This document shows positions 28,107-36,494 of a DNA stretch of 64,000 nt, piece after piece. Both the position numbers and the translations under genes were made by a program. The first letter of the stretch is position 1, and every line of letters starts with the position of its first letter. The stretch is from DASUPK01 sp963831605. Lineage in GTDB: Bacteria; Actinomycetota; Thermoleophilia; Solirubrobacterales; 70-9. The notes under the pieces are model-generated. The model ran no database searches, was not told the origin of the DNA, and worked only from the letters and a program-made list of their open reading frames with translations. Location: positions 434,001 to 498,000 of the forward strand of contig CAWHQR010000002.1 in the NCBI GenBank assembly GCA_963831605.1, in the 5' to 3' direction.

Positions 28107-30485
28107 TCAGCGAGTCTTCGAGCGGGCCTGGGCGTAGCCGGTGATCGGCTTGGCGACCGCCCTGAACTTGCCGCCGGACTTGACCTTGAGGGTCACGGTG
28201 CACTTGCGGCCGTCGACGATCGGGCTCTTGATCGCCCGGAAGTGCCGCCCGCGGCGCCGCTCGAAGGTGACGCGCTGCCAGGTGACCTCCGGGCAGGGCT
28301 TGAGCGTGGCCGTGAGACGCACCCGGCCCCTGACGCGACGCATCCCGAGCGTCACGCGCCGCTTCAGCGCGGTGATCGTCTGGGCGGGGCCGAAGGACTG
28401 CCAGGTCCCGGCGAGTGGCTGCTGCTCCACCCCGGGCTTCGAGTAGTCGCAGACACCCTGCGGGAAGATCTGGTGGAGCCGCGTCAGCTGCGCCGGCGAT
28501 GCCCCGCTGTAGTCCCCATCGGCGACCGGGCGCAACTGGCACTTGGCGACGAACGAATCGACGGGCATTCCGGAGACCAGCCGCGGCAGGCTGTGCGGTG
28601 GATACTGGGTCTCGCAGGGCCCTCCGCTGCCGATCACCGCGGGGTCGTTGATCCGGGTTCCGCTGCCCGTCCAGCACGCGTCAACGGCGTCGGCCGGCTT
28701 GTCGGCGATCACCTTCTGGGCCTGGCTCCGGGATGAGCCGTCGGTCTGGATGGAATCGAGCCACTGGCCCATCTCCTCGAGGGCCGCGTCGCGCATCGGC
28801 TGGACATTCGCGCTGCCGCTGGCGCGGAACATCACCTGGTTGGCGTGTGTGCCGTTGGTTCGATCGAGTCGCGCGCGCATGATGTAGCTGTTGATGTACT
28901 GGTGGACGTCGGCGTCGTCGTCCACGTAGTCACGGGTGTCGATGATCGGCACGTTCGGGATGCCGCCCGCTCCCTGGTCGATGCGACCGGTCCGGTACGC
29001 GATCGCCAGCGCATCCGAGTTGGCCACGGAGCGCTGGGCCACCGCGGTTCCGTCGTCGTTGAAGCCACCGACGTCCTGGTTCAGGTCGAGGAACTCGTCC
29101 ATGGTGATGTCGCCGTGCTGAAGCGCCGCGAGGCCGTACTGAACGCCGAGATTGTCGAAGGTGCGCCGGGCCTTGCCGGTGGCGGGATCCGTCCCATAGA
29201 CGTTGATCATCGAGTCCCACAGCGAGCAGCGAATGCCGTTGGGATTCGTGACCGGGTTGAAGATCAGTGAGGCACCGACGATGTTGGCCTGGCAGCCCTC
29301 GCTCGCGTCGACGACGTCGGCGCCGTTGCTCAGGTTGTCGCAGCTGCCCGTGTTGGCGAGCCCGGTGATCGACTCCTCCTGAGCGGCGGTCAGACCGGAG
29401 CCCGGCGATGTGGCGAAGTAGCTGGTCAGGAGCCGGCAGTCCGGATTGGTGGGCTGAGAGTTGTCGGGGAAGCTCTGCGTCGGGATCAGCCCCTGCAGCA
29501 GGCCGGGATAGTTCTGACCCGTCATCTGCGTCTGAATCGATCCGCCGGATGGTCCCTCCCCGATCGTCCAGACCGGCGCGTGGCCGAGCGCCTCGATCAC
29601 GCGCTCCTTCACCATCGATGCCGTCTCGGCGGAGAGCACGTCGTTGCAGGCGGTCTGGAAGATGTTGAGGCTGGAGCTGGCGACCGCGTATCCCTCGGAG
29701 AGCTCGCGGTCGTCGAGGACCTGGCTGTTGTTGATGTCTCCCTGGTTGTACCCCGAAGCGCAACCTCCGCCGAACTTGAAGACGAGGCGCTCGTTCCACC
29801 CGTTGCCGAGCTGTCCGCCCGCCGAGAGGACGGCCCAGCGGTAAATCGAGCGGTTGATGACACCCGACTCGATGCGTACGACGTAGTCCACGGTCTGGCC
29901 GGTGCGTGTGGTCGTTTGGGCCATGTCGGCCGGACGGGAGCTCGGGTCGGCGAGCGGCTTGAAGACCCCGCCGGTCGTCCGGTACTGGTAGGCGACCGCC
30001 ATCGGCGCGGAGCAATCGGAGTCGGTCGGGGCCCCGAGACCGTTGTTGGCCGTTCGGCAGACGAACGGCTCCTGGTGCGTGCCGGAGATGATTGGCCCGT
30101 TGACTGGGCTGTTGAAGAGGTTGAGCGTCGCCGGACCCCGCTGACCCTTTGCCTTGACGAGCGCGGAGATCTGGTTCGAGCCGTTTCGCATCCCCGAGAC
30201 CACCCCGAGCAGCCGTCGCGGGTTCTGGGCGTCGGGACTGAATGCCGCGGTCACATCGATCCCATTGCGGCGGACCCTCACCTTGGCAACCGGATCGGGC
30301 TTCGGCACGTCGACGGCGATCAGCGCGTTGCCGCCGCTCACCATGTCCGCGCGCGAGGACTGCACGGAGAGCGCCACGGGCTGCGGCTTCGCCTTGTGCT
30401 TCTGCTTCGGCTTGGCTCCGGCAATTCCGGGCGCCACCGAGGCGATGGCGAGCGCCAACGTCAGAGTCAGGAGTCCCTTCCCCAT
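28107..30485 (-). CDS. Large secreted DUF6351-type putative hydrolase
   Basis: 792 residues with a clear signal peptide (residues 1-24, 'LTLALAIASVAPGIAGA'). The middle resembles the DUF6351 family of secreted proteins distantly related to alpha/beta hydrolases: the nucleophile-elbow-like 'IGEGPSGGSIQTQMTGQNYP' (Gly-x-Ser-Gly-Gly), then 'IPTQSFPDN', and a late 'RDYVDDDADVHQYINSYIMR'. The last ~100 residues are basic and beta-rich ('RGRVRLTATLKPCPEVTWQ'), like an added cell-surface module. Known members are poorly characterised, with polyester or esterase activity suggested for relatives; the substrate here is inference. Confidence 0.75.
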   Translation of the reverse strand: MGKGLLTLTLALAIASVAPGIAGAKPKQKHKAKPQPVALSVQSSRADMVSGGNALIAVDVPKPDPVAKVRVRRNGIDVTAAFSPDAQNPRRLLGVVSGMRNGSNQISALVKAKGQRGPATLNLFNSPVNGPIISGTHQEPFVCRTANNGLGAPTDSDCSAPMAVAYQYRTTGGVFKPLADPSSRPADMAQTTTRTGQTVDYVVRIESGVINRSIYRWAVLSAGGQLGNGWNERLVFKFGGGCASGYNQGDINNSQVLDDRELSEGYAVASSSLNIFQTACNDVLSAETASMVKERVIEALGHAPVWTIGEGPSGGSIQTQMTGQNYPGLLQGLIPTQSFPDNSQPTNPDCRLLTSYFATSPGSGLTAAQEESITGLANTGSCDNLSNGADVVDASEGCQANIVGASLIFNPVTNPNGIRCSLWDSMINVYGTDPATGKARRTFDNLGVQYGLAALQHGDITMDEFLDLNQDVGGFNDDGTAVAQRSVANSDALAIAYRTGRIDQGAGGIPNVPIIDTRDYVDDDADVHQYINSYIMRARLDRTNGTHANQVMFRASGSANVQPMRDAALEEMGQWLDSIQTDGSSRSQAQKVIADKPADAVDACWTGSGTRINDPAVIGSGGPCETQYPPHSLPRLVSGMPVDSFVAKCQLRPVADGDYSGASPAQLTRLHQIFPQGVCDYSKPGVEQQPLAGTWQSFGPAQTITALKRRVTLGMRRVRGRVRLTATLKPCPEVTWQRVTFERRRGRHFRAIKSPIVDGRKCTVTLKVKSGGKFRAVAKPITGYAQARSKTR

Positions 30486-30526
30486 GTCGCACGCTGAAAC
30501 CCGCCGGAAATGCAGCGGTTGCGCAC

Positions 30527-32614
30527 CTAGGCCCGGACTTCCTCCTGTGAGCCGGCCTCGGCGATGACCTTCTGGGCCAGATGCGAGGGGATCTCCTCGT
30601 GGCGCGTGAACTCCATCGTGTAGTCGCCACGGCCGCCGGTGATCTGGCGCAGGTCGCGCGCGTAGTCGAGGACCTCCGCCATCGGGACCTCGGCCTTGAT
30701 CTCGGTCACGGAGCCCTTCGCCTCCATCCCCAGCGGGTGGCCGCGCCGGGAGTTGAGGTCACCGACGACGTCGCCCACGACGTCCTCGGGGACGCTGACC
30801 GTCAGCAGCATGATCGGCTCGAGCAGCACGGGGTCGGCCTGCTCCATCGCATCCTTGAAGGCCATCGATCCGGCCACCTTGAAGGCGTTCTCAGACGAGT
30901 CGACCCGGTGGTACTGGCCGTCGTAGAGGCGCACGGAGAGGTCCTTGACCGGATAGCCGGCGAGGACTCCATGGTGCATCGCCTCGGCGATCCCCTTCTC
31001 GACGGCGGGGATGAAGCCCTTCGGAATCGCGCCGCCCTTGATCTCGTCGAGGAACTCGAAGCCGCTGCCGGCCTCCGCGGGCGCGATCTCGATGTGGCAG
31101 TCGCCGAACTGGCCGCGGCCGCCAGTCTGCTTCTTGTAGCGGCCGTGGGCCTTGGCCGGCTTTCGGATCGCCTCCAGATAGGGAACGCGGGGCGGGTGCA
31201 GCTCGATCTCCGCGCCGAATCGGCTCTTCATCCGATCGACGATCACCTCGACGTGGACCTGGGTGAGCCCGGCGATGATCTGCTCTCCGGTCTGCTGGTC
31301 TCGGTGGACGTCGAGCGTCGGGTCCTCCTCCTCCAGGCGCCGGATCGCGCTGGCCGCCTTGTCCTCGTCGCCCTTGGTCTTCGCCTCGAACGCGAATGCC
31401 ATCACGGGCGCGGGCAAATCAAGCGCGGGGAAGGAGATCTTCATGTCCTTGTCGGCTAGGACGTCGCCCGCGCGGGTCTCCTTCAGCTTGGCGACGGCGC
31501 CGATGTCGCCGGCCCCGAGCTCGTCGGTCTGCTCGTGCTCCTTCCCTCGCGGGATCAGGATCTGGCCGATCCGCTCCTTCGCGCGACGGGTCACGTTGTT
31601 GACCTGGGAGTCCCCCTTCATCACGCCCGAGTAGACGCGGAAGAGGTTGAGGCGGCCGGCGTAGGGATCGGCCAGGGTCTTGAAGACGTAGGCGACGAGC
31701 TCTCCGTCCTCCTCCGGGGCGATCTCGACCTCCTCGCCCTCCTCATCCAGGGCGGTCACCGGCCCGCGCATCGCCGGGGACGGCAGGTCCTCGACGAGAG
31801 CCTCGAGCAGGCGCGTGGTGCCCAGGTTCTTGGTGGCGACGCCGCAGGTGACCGGGAAGATCTTGCCGTCGGTGACCCCCCGCTTCAGCACCGTGACGAT
31901 CTCGTCGTGGTCGATGTCCTCGCCCTCGAGATAGCGCTCCATCAACTCATCGGAGTTCTCGGCGACCTCGTCCATCAGCTTCTCCCTGTACTCCTGGGCC
32001 TGGGCCTGAAGATCCTCGGGGATGTCCTGCGGCGCGGGCGCGCCCCGGCCCTCGCCCTGTGCGACGAACGCCTTCATGTCAATCAGGTCGATGACGCCGC
32101 GGGTCTCGTGCTCGGAGCCCATCGGGATCTCCGTGGCGACGACGTGGTTGCCGAACGCGCTCTGCAGCGACTCGAGTGCGCGAAAGAAGTCGGCGCGCTC
32201 GCGATCGAGCATGTTGACGAAGACGAGCCGTGCCAGCCCCTCCCGGTCGGCGCGGTTCCAGAGGCGGTCGGTGTGGACCTCGACGCCCATCACGGCGTTG
32301 ACCACGACGACCGCCGCGTCGACCACGCGCAGCGAGGCGACGGTGTCGGCGACGAAGCTTGGATCGCCCGGCGTGTCGATCAGGTTGATCTTGCGACCGT
32401 CGTGCTCGAACGAGGAGACCGTGGCGCCGATCGACATCTGGCGCTCCTGCTCGTCGGGTTCGTAGTCGGAGGTCGTCGTCCCGTCGTCGGCCCGCCCGAG
32501 GCGGTTGATGACCCCGGCCTCGAACAACAGTGCCTCGTGGAGCGACGTCTTCCCGGCGCCGCGGTGGCCGATCAGGGCGACGTTGCGAATCCGGTCGGCG
32601 GCCTTGTGAGCCAT
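30527..32614 (-). CDS. EF-G-like translational GTPase (EF-G2 type)
   Basis: 695 residues with all five EF-G domains, including G1 'IGHRGAGKTSL', domain IV 'RGQFGDCHIEIAP' and 'KGGAIPKGFIPAVEKG', and domain V 'GDLNSRRGHPLGMEA'. The G3 motif reads 'DTPGDPSF' (Asp in place of the catalytic His) and G4 reads 'NMLDRERAD' (Met-Leu for the usual Lys-x), as in other actinobacterial EF-G-like paralogues, so this is probably not the main elongation factor; rpsL-rpsG-tuf are not adjacent. A good promoter (TTGAAC, 17, TAGGGT) precedes the ATG by 8 bases. Confidence 0.88.
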   Translation of the reverse strand: MAHKAADRIRNVALIGHRGAGKTSLHEALLFEAGVINRLGRADDGTTTSDYEPDEQERQMSIGATVSSFEHDGRKINLIDTPGDPSFVADTVASLRVVDAAVVVVNAVMGVEVHTDRLWNRADREGLARLVFVNMLDRERADFFRALESLQSAFGNHVVATEIPMGSEHETRGVIDLIDMKAFVAQGEGRGAPAPQDIPEDLQAQAQEYREKLMDEVAENSDELMERYLEGEDIDHDEIVTVLKRGVTDGKIFPVTCGVATKNLGTTRLLEALVEDLPSPAMRGPVTALDEEGEEVEIAPEEDGELVAYVFKTLADPYAGRLNLFRVYSGVMKGDSQVNNVTRRAKERIGQILIPRGKEHEQTDELGAGDIGAVAKLKETRAGDVLADKDMKISFPALDLPAPVMAFAFEAKTKGDEDKAASAIRRLEEEDPTLDVHRDQQTGEQIIAGLTQVHVEVIVDRMKSRFGAEIELHPPRVPYLEAIRKPAKAHGRYKKQTGGRGQFGDCHIEIAPAEAGSGFEFLDEIKGGAIPKGFIPAVEKGIAEAMHHGVLAGYPVKDLSVRLYDGQYHRVDSSENAFKVAGSMAFKDAMEQADPVLLEPIMLLTVSVPEDVVGDVVGDLNSRRGHPLGMEAKGSVTEIKAEVPMAEVLDYARDLRQITGGRGDYTMEFTRHEEIPSHLAQKVIAEAGSQEEVRA

Positions 32615-32622
32615 GGGAACGG

Positions 32623-32651
32623 ACCCTATGTGAAGGTCAGGCCGGGTTCAA
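32623..32651 (-). promoter_or_regulatory. Promoter of the EF-G-like gene (leaderless type)
   Basis: On the minus strand TTGAAC (32651-32646), an exact 17-base spacer and TAGGGT (32628-32623), ending 8 bases before the ATG at 32614. This is the best full sigma-A type promoter that I found in the window and implies a leaderless or nearly leaderless mRNA. Confidence 0.6.
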
Positions 32652-33424
32652 CCTGTGGACTTCAGCCGCGAGCGCAGGCGCAGAACCGCCTTCGAGTGGA
32701 GCTGTGAGACCCGGGACTCGGTCACGCCGAGGACCTCGCCGATCTCCCGCAGGGTCAGGTTCTCGAAGTAGTAGAGCGCGACGACGAGCGTCTCGCGCTC
32801 GGGCAGGTCCTGGATCGCCTCGCCGAGCCGGTCCTTGACCTCGCTGGTGTCGAGCGCGACCTGGGGATCGGGCGCCGATTCATCCTCGATCGTGTCGAGA
32901 AGGGACAGCTTGTCTCCCGAGGCATCCGGTGTCATCCAGAGCTCCTCGAGAGCGAGGATCGATGAGTTGGAGATCTGGAGCAGGGCCTCCTGGAGCTCCT
33001 CCTCGGTCATGCCCATCCGCTCGGAGAGCTCTTCATCGGTCGGGGCTCGGCCCAGCTCGTGTTCGAGCTTCGAGTTCGCGACCTCGATCTCGCGGGCTCG
33101 GGAGCGAACGGAGCGCGGGACCCAGTCGAGTGAGCGCAGCTCATCGATGATCGCGCCGCGAATGCGCTGCATCGCGAAGGTCTCGAAGCGGATCTGGCGG
33201 CGCGGCTCGAAGCGCTCCATGGCCTCGATCAGGCCGATCATCCCGTAGGAGATCAGGTCGGCCTGATCGACGTGAGAGGGCAATCTGGCGCCCGTGCGGC
33301 CGGCGACGAACTTGACCAGGGGCGAATAGGCGACCACGAGTCTCTCCCGTGCGCCTGGATCTCCCCCCTCCTTATACCTGCGCCAGAGCTCCCGGAGCTC
33401 GAACGCCTTTACCTCGGCTTCCAT
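32648..33424 (-). CDS. whiG: RNA polymerase sigma factor of the FliA/WhiG family
   Basis: 258 residues, group 3 sigma factor. Region 2 is 'DLISYGMIGLIEAMERFEP' and 'RFETFAMQRIRGAIIDELR', region 3 follows, and region 4 has the helix-turn-helix 'LTLREIGEVLGVTESRVSQL'. The 'DWVPRSVRSRAREIE' segment is typical of WhiG/FliA. WhiG drives sporulation in Streptomyces and FliA drives motility elsewhere; no flagellar or sporulation genes are near, so the role here is open. It is preceded by the recombinase gene by 30 bases and may be cotranscribed with it. Confidence 0.88.
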   Translation of the reverse strand: MEAEVKAFELRELWRRYKEGGDPGARERLVVAYSPLVKFVAGRTGARLPSHVDQADLISYGMIGLIEAMERFEPRRQIRFETFAMQRIRGAIIDELRSLDWVPRSVRSRAREIEVANSKLEHELGRAPTDEELSERMGMTEEELQEALLQISNSSILALEELWMTPDASGDKLSLLDTIEDESAPDPQVALDTSEVKDRLGEAIQDLPERETLVVALYYFENLTLREIGEVLGVTESRVSQLHSKAVLRLRSRLKSTG

Positions 33425-33454
33425 GGACCTTTCACCTGGACCTGGGCGCTTGCG

Positions 33455-34381
33455 TCAAGCGCGGGGATGGCTCCGAGCGTACTGGCTTTGCAACCAGGAC
33501 GGCTCAACTTGGGTGTAAACCTGCGTGGTCGAGAGACTGGCGTGCCCGAGGAGCTCCTGGATGGTCCGCAGATCCGCGCCGCCCTCCAGAAGATGGGTGG
33601 CGAAGGAGTGACGCAGGGCGTGGGGCGAGACACCGCCTGCGATCGCGGCCTCGCGGACCCAGCGCTCCAGGCGTCGCCGCACGTCCGACGGGTGCAGGCG
33701 CCGCCCGCTCTTCGAAACCAGCAGGGCCTCCTCCGAACCCACGCCCACGAGGGTGCGGCGGGCGCGCTCCAGATACCGGCTGAGCGCTGCCTGCGCAGGT
33801 TCGCCCATCGGCACCAGGCGGGTCTTGCCGCCCTTCCCTTCGATCCGCAGGCGCTCGCCGTCGAAGTCAGGTGAGTCCAGGTTGAGGTTGACCACCTCCT
33901 CGGCCCTGAGGCCGCAGGAATAGGCGAGCTCCAGCATCGCCCGGTCTCGCATCTCGAGCGGGGTTCCAGCCGGAATGCCATCGAGGAGATTCTGCATTTC
34001 CTCTCGCGAGAGAACGCGAGGGAGCTTGCGGTCCTGCTTGGGAGTCGCCACGAGGTCGGCAGGGTTCGAGGCCGCCTGGCCGGAGCGGACCAGTGCCCCA
34101 TAGAAGGCGCGAATCGCGGCCAGCTTGCGTGCCACACCGGCCTTCGAGATGCCCCGCTCCGACAGCACCGCCGCGAAGCGCCGCAGGTCGCGGTGGCCGA
34201 GCGAGGCCGGGTCACGGTCCAGCGAGTCCGCCCAGATCGCCAGCTGCCCGACGTCGTTCGAGTAGGCCTTCCGGGTGGCCTCGGCCGCCGAGCGGGCAGA
34301 GAGGTCGCGGTCGAACAGCGCCAGGGCCTCAGTCCAGGATTCGCTCAGCGTGACTTGTGGGGCCGGGGCACCCATGTACAT
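33455..34381 (-). CDS. XerC/XerD-family tyrosine recombinase
   Basis: About 308 residues. The core-binding domain ('ALFDRDLSARSAAEATRKAY') is followed by the catalytic domain with Arg in 'YSCGLRAEEVVNL', Lys in 'GKGGKTRLVPMG', His/Arg in 'SPHALRHSFATHLLEGGADL', the second His in 'LLGHASLSTTQ' and the Tyr nucleophile in 'TQVYTQV'. All are present, so it should be active, most likely in chromosome dimer resolution. Start options are ATG at 34381 or 34375; the longer frame upstream overlaps the L,D-transpeptidase and is unlikely. No attachment sites or integrated element are seen nearby. Confidence 0.87.
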   Translation of the reverse strand: MYMGAPAPQVTLSESWTEALALFDRDLSARSAAEATRKAYSNDVGQLAIWADSLDRDPASLGHRDLRRFAAVLSERGISKAGVARKLAAIRAFYGALVRSGQAASNPADLVATPKQDRKLPRVLSREEMQNLLDGIPAGTPLEMRDRAMLELAYSCGLRAEEVVNLNLDSPDFDGERLRIEGKGGKTRLVPMGEPAQAALSRYLERARRTLVGVGSEEALLVSKSGRRLHPSDVRRRLERWVREAAIAGGVSPHALRHSFATHLLEGGADLRTIQELLGHASLSTTQVYTQVEPSWLQSQYARSHPRA

Positions 34382-34431
34382 AACTTCGCTCCGAAGCGCA
34401 GGACCCCTTCGTGAGCGGCGTGGTGGCCGCT

Positions 34432-35487
34432 TTATTGGACGAAGATGGGGTCGCCGACCTGGACGCGGTCGTAGAGATCGATCACGTCCGGAATCGACAT
34501 TCGCACGCATCCGTGCGACGCGGCCGAGCCGAGCGAGGAGAGCTCATCCGTGCCATGGATGCCGGCGCCGTCGAAGATCCCGATCCAGCGCGCCTTCAGC
34601 GGATCCGCCGGGCCGGGTGGAATCACCTGCCCTGCCAGGCTGCCCGCCCAGGCCGAGTTGGGCACATGCCAGGAGGGGTCGATCTGCTTGTCCTGGGCGT
34701 GGTAGAGGCCGGCCGGGGTCTCGAGGCCCTGCTGGCCGACGGCGATCGTGTAGCTCTTCTCGAGCTTCAGGTGGTGATAGAAACGCAGGGTGAAGTTCGC
34801 GCGGTCGACGTAGATGTAGCGCGGATACGCCTGCGCGAGATCCTTCTTGCTGACGTCCGGCTTGGTCTGGTGGACCACGGCCGGGATGGCCTGGTCACGA
34901 CCGGGAGAGCGGGCCGCATGGTTGATGGATGCCGTCATCTCGCCGGCGTTGACGGCGAGGCCGGGCTGGCCCGACTCCTGACGCAACCTGCCGCCGCTCG
35001 GGACGACGGTTGCGTTGACCGGGTCCTGGTCGATCTGGTCAGCGAGCTGGTGGACGAAGCTCTTGACGGCCGACTTGTCGTAGCCGACCCGCGGCTCGAG
35101 GTTCACATTGACGTCTCCCCCGCCCGCGTAGCGCGTGAGGCGGTCGAAGATGTTGCCCTGGCGACTCCGGTCGATCGCCTCCTGGACCATGCCGTTGACG
35201 TCGGCATGCTCGTGAAGCCGCTTCGGGCTGAGCGTGTAGTCCTTGCCGTCATAGCTCACGACGACGGGCTGCTTCAGCGGTGCGACGACCTTCTTCTGGA
35301 TGACCTTCCGTGCCGAATCCGCATCGCGACCGCCGATGTCCACGCCGCCGACCTTGATGCCAGGCGCAATCTGATCCTTCTGGGCATCGTCGTAGGCCCA
35401 GACGCCGACCGCGAGCAACAGCCCCATCGTGAGCAGGGCCGCCAGGGCGATCAGGACCTTCTGGTGCATTTTCAGTCTTGCGCGCAT
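34432..35487 (-). CDS. L,D-transpeptidase with PG-binding-4-like domain
   Basis: Membrane-anchored cell-wall crosslinking enzyme, about 351 residues. N-terminal anchor 'QKVLIALAALLTMGLLLAVG', an extracellular PG-binding-4/VanW-associated domain ('IAPGIKVGGVDIGGRDADSA', 'VVVSYDGKDYTLSPKRL'), then the YkuD catalytic domain with 'YIYVDRANFTLRFY', 'GIHGTDELSSLGSAASHGC' and the Cys-Arg motif 'SHGCVRMS'. The start is ATG at 35487 or 35469; the longer upstream frame lies antisense to the cyclo-ligase gene and is rejected. Confidence 0.88.
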   Translation of the reverse strand: MRARLKMHQKVLIALAALLTMGLLLAVGVWAYDDAQKDQIAPGIKVGGVDIGGRDADSARKVIQKKVVAPLKQPVVVSYDGKDYTLSPKRLHEHADVNGMVQEAIDRSRQGNIFDRLTRYAGGGDVNVNLEPRVGYDKSAVKSFVHQLADQIDQDPVNATVVPSGGRLRQESGQPGLAVNAGEMTASINHAARSPGRDQAIPAVVHQTKPDVSKKDLAQAYPRYIYVDRANFTLRFYHHLKLEKSYTIAVGQQGLETPAGLYHAQDKQIDPSWHVPNSAWAGSLAGQVIPPGPADPLKARWIGIFDGAGIHGTDELSSLGSAASHGCVRMSIPDVIDLYDRVQVGDPIFVQ

Positions 35488-35670
35488 CTCTCCGCTTCGG
35501 ATCAGCTTTCCCCCGTCTCGAATTCTACGTTTCGCGTCCGCTGGCTCCTTGTCCGGGCACGTTTCGCAACGGTCGTTGCGGTCATCCGCAGCGGCCTCGT
35601 CGCCAAGGTAGAGCAGCCGCGGTGCCCTTAGGATCCGCGTCGCCATGTCACCGAGCGCAACCCTCGCCTG

Positions 35671-36384
35671 ATGCGGACCAAGGACCAGGTCCGGCGGGAC
35701 GTATGGAAGGCGATGGACCGCGAGGGGGTCTCGCGCTTCCCGGGCGCCGAGGGCAGGATTCCCAACTTCGCCGGCGCCAAGCTCGCCGCCGAGAAGCTCG
35801 CCGGGCATCGTCTCTGGAAGCGCGCACACGTGATCAAGGTCAACCCGGATTCCCCCCAGACGCATGCGCGGCGCGCCGCCCTGGAGGAGGGCAAGACACT
35901 GATCATGGCCGTGCCGAGGCTCCGGGACGCACATCCGTTTCGCCTCCTCGACCCGCGAAAGTTCTCGGCCAAGCAGGTCCGCGAGGCGGCGACGATCAAG
36001 GGGGCGATGAAGCACGGCCGCGTGGTCGCCGACGAGGATCTGCCCGACATCGACTTCGTGCTCTGCGGATCGGTGGCCGTCAACCTGAGCGGCGCCCGGG
36101 TCGGCAAGGGCGGCGGGTTCTCCGACCTCGAGTACGGCCTGCTGATCCACGCGGGGAAGATCGACGAGCACACCACCGTCGCGACCACGGTCCACCCGAC
36201 GCAGATAATGCGCGAGCACCTGCAGATGACGGCCCACGACCTGCCCGTCGACCTGGTCGCCACACCGCGCGCCGTGATCGAGCTCGAGAGGCAGTACTCG
36301 CGTCCCCGCGGCATCCTCTGGGACCACCTGCAACCGCCCCAGATCCGGGAGATCCCGATCCTCGAGCGGATGGGGTACGCCTAG
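35671..36384 (+). CDS. 5-formyltetrahydrofolate cyclo-ligase family protein
   Basis: 237 residues of the MTHFS/NagB-like fold, related to the MTHFSD-type proteins: 'AHVIKVNPDSPQTHARRAAL', 'TLIMAVPRLRDAHPF', the substrate loop 'VGKGGGFSDLEYGLL' and 'TTVATTVHPTQIM'. It would convert 5-formyl-THF to methenyl-THF or act on a related ligand. An 8-codon frame (ATG at 35645, MSPSATLA) ends in TGATG at this start. The last 44 bases are repeated at 38575-38618, just before the hydrolase gene, which was probably its original neighbour. Confidence 0.82.
   Translation: MRTKDQVRRDVWKAMDREGVSRFPGAEGRIPNFAGAKLAAEKLAGHRLWKRAHVIKVNPDSPQTHARRAALEEGKTLIMAVPRLRDAHPFRLLDPRKFSAKQVREAATIKGAMKHGRVVADEDLPDIDFVLCGSVAVNLSGARVGKGGGFSDLEYGLLIHAGKIDEHTTVATTVHPTQIMREHLQMTAHDLPVDLVATPRAVIELERQYSRPRGILWDHLQPPQIREIPILERMGYA
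36337..36380 (+). repeat. Upstream copy of the duplicated cyclo-ligase 3' end
   Basis: Bases 36337-36380 match 38575-38618 with a 25-base identical core (GATCCGGGAGATCCCGATCC and five more) and only synonymous-looking differences outside it; both encode PQIREIPILERMGYA / PRIREIPILERMGYA. The copies enclose the RTX and FkbM genes. Confidence 0.8.
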
Positions 36385-36438
36385 ACCGCTTGGCTCGACA
36401 GCTGCGTTCGTCCAAAGCAGCTACGCGGCGTGAATCTG

Positions 36439-36474
36439 CCCGAAAGCCGAGTCACCGCTCGTTCGGGGGTTTTT
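36439..36474 (+). terminator. Intrinsic terminator after the cyclo-ligase gene
   Basis: CCCGAA (36439-36444) pairs with TTCGGG (36462-36467), enclosing a CGAG/CTCG pairing, followed by GGTTTTT. It lies 55 bases after the cyclo-ligase stop and 21 bases before the RTX-type gene, so the latter should have its own promoter. Confidence 0.65.
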
Positions 36475-36494
36475 CCGTGTTGTATCCAGGGAGC

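Noticed and set aside
33455..34381. The tyrosine recombinase as an integrase of a mobile element
   Set aside because: It is XerC/D-like throughout, flanked by ordinary genes, with no attachment repeats, excisionase or phage genes nearby.
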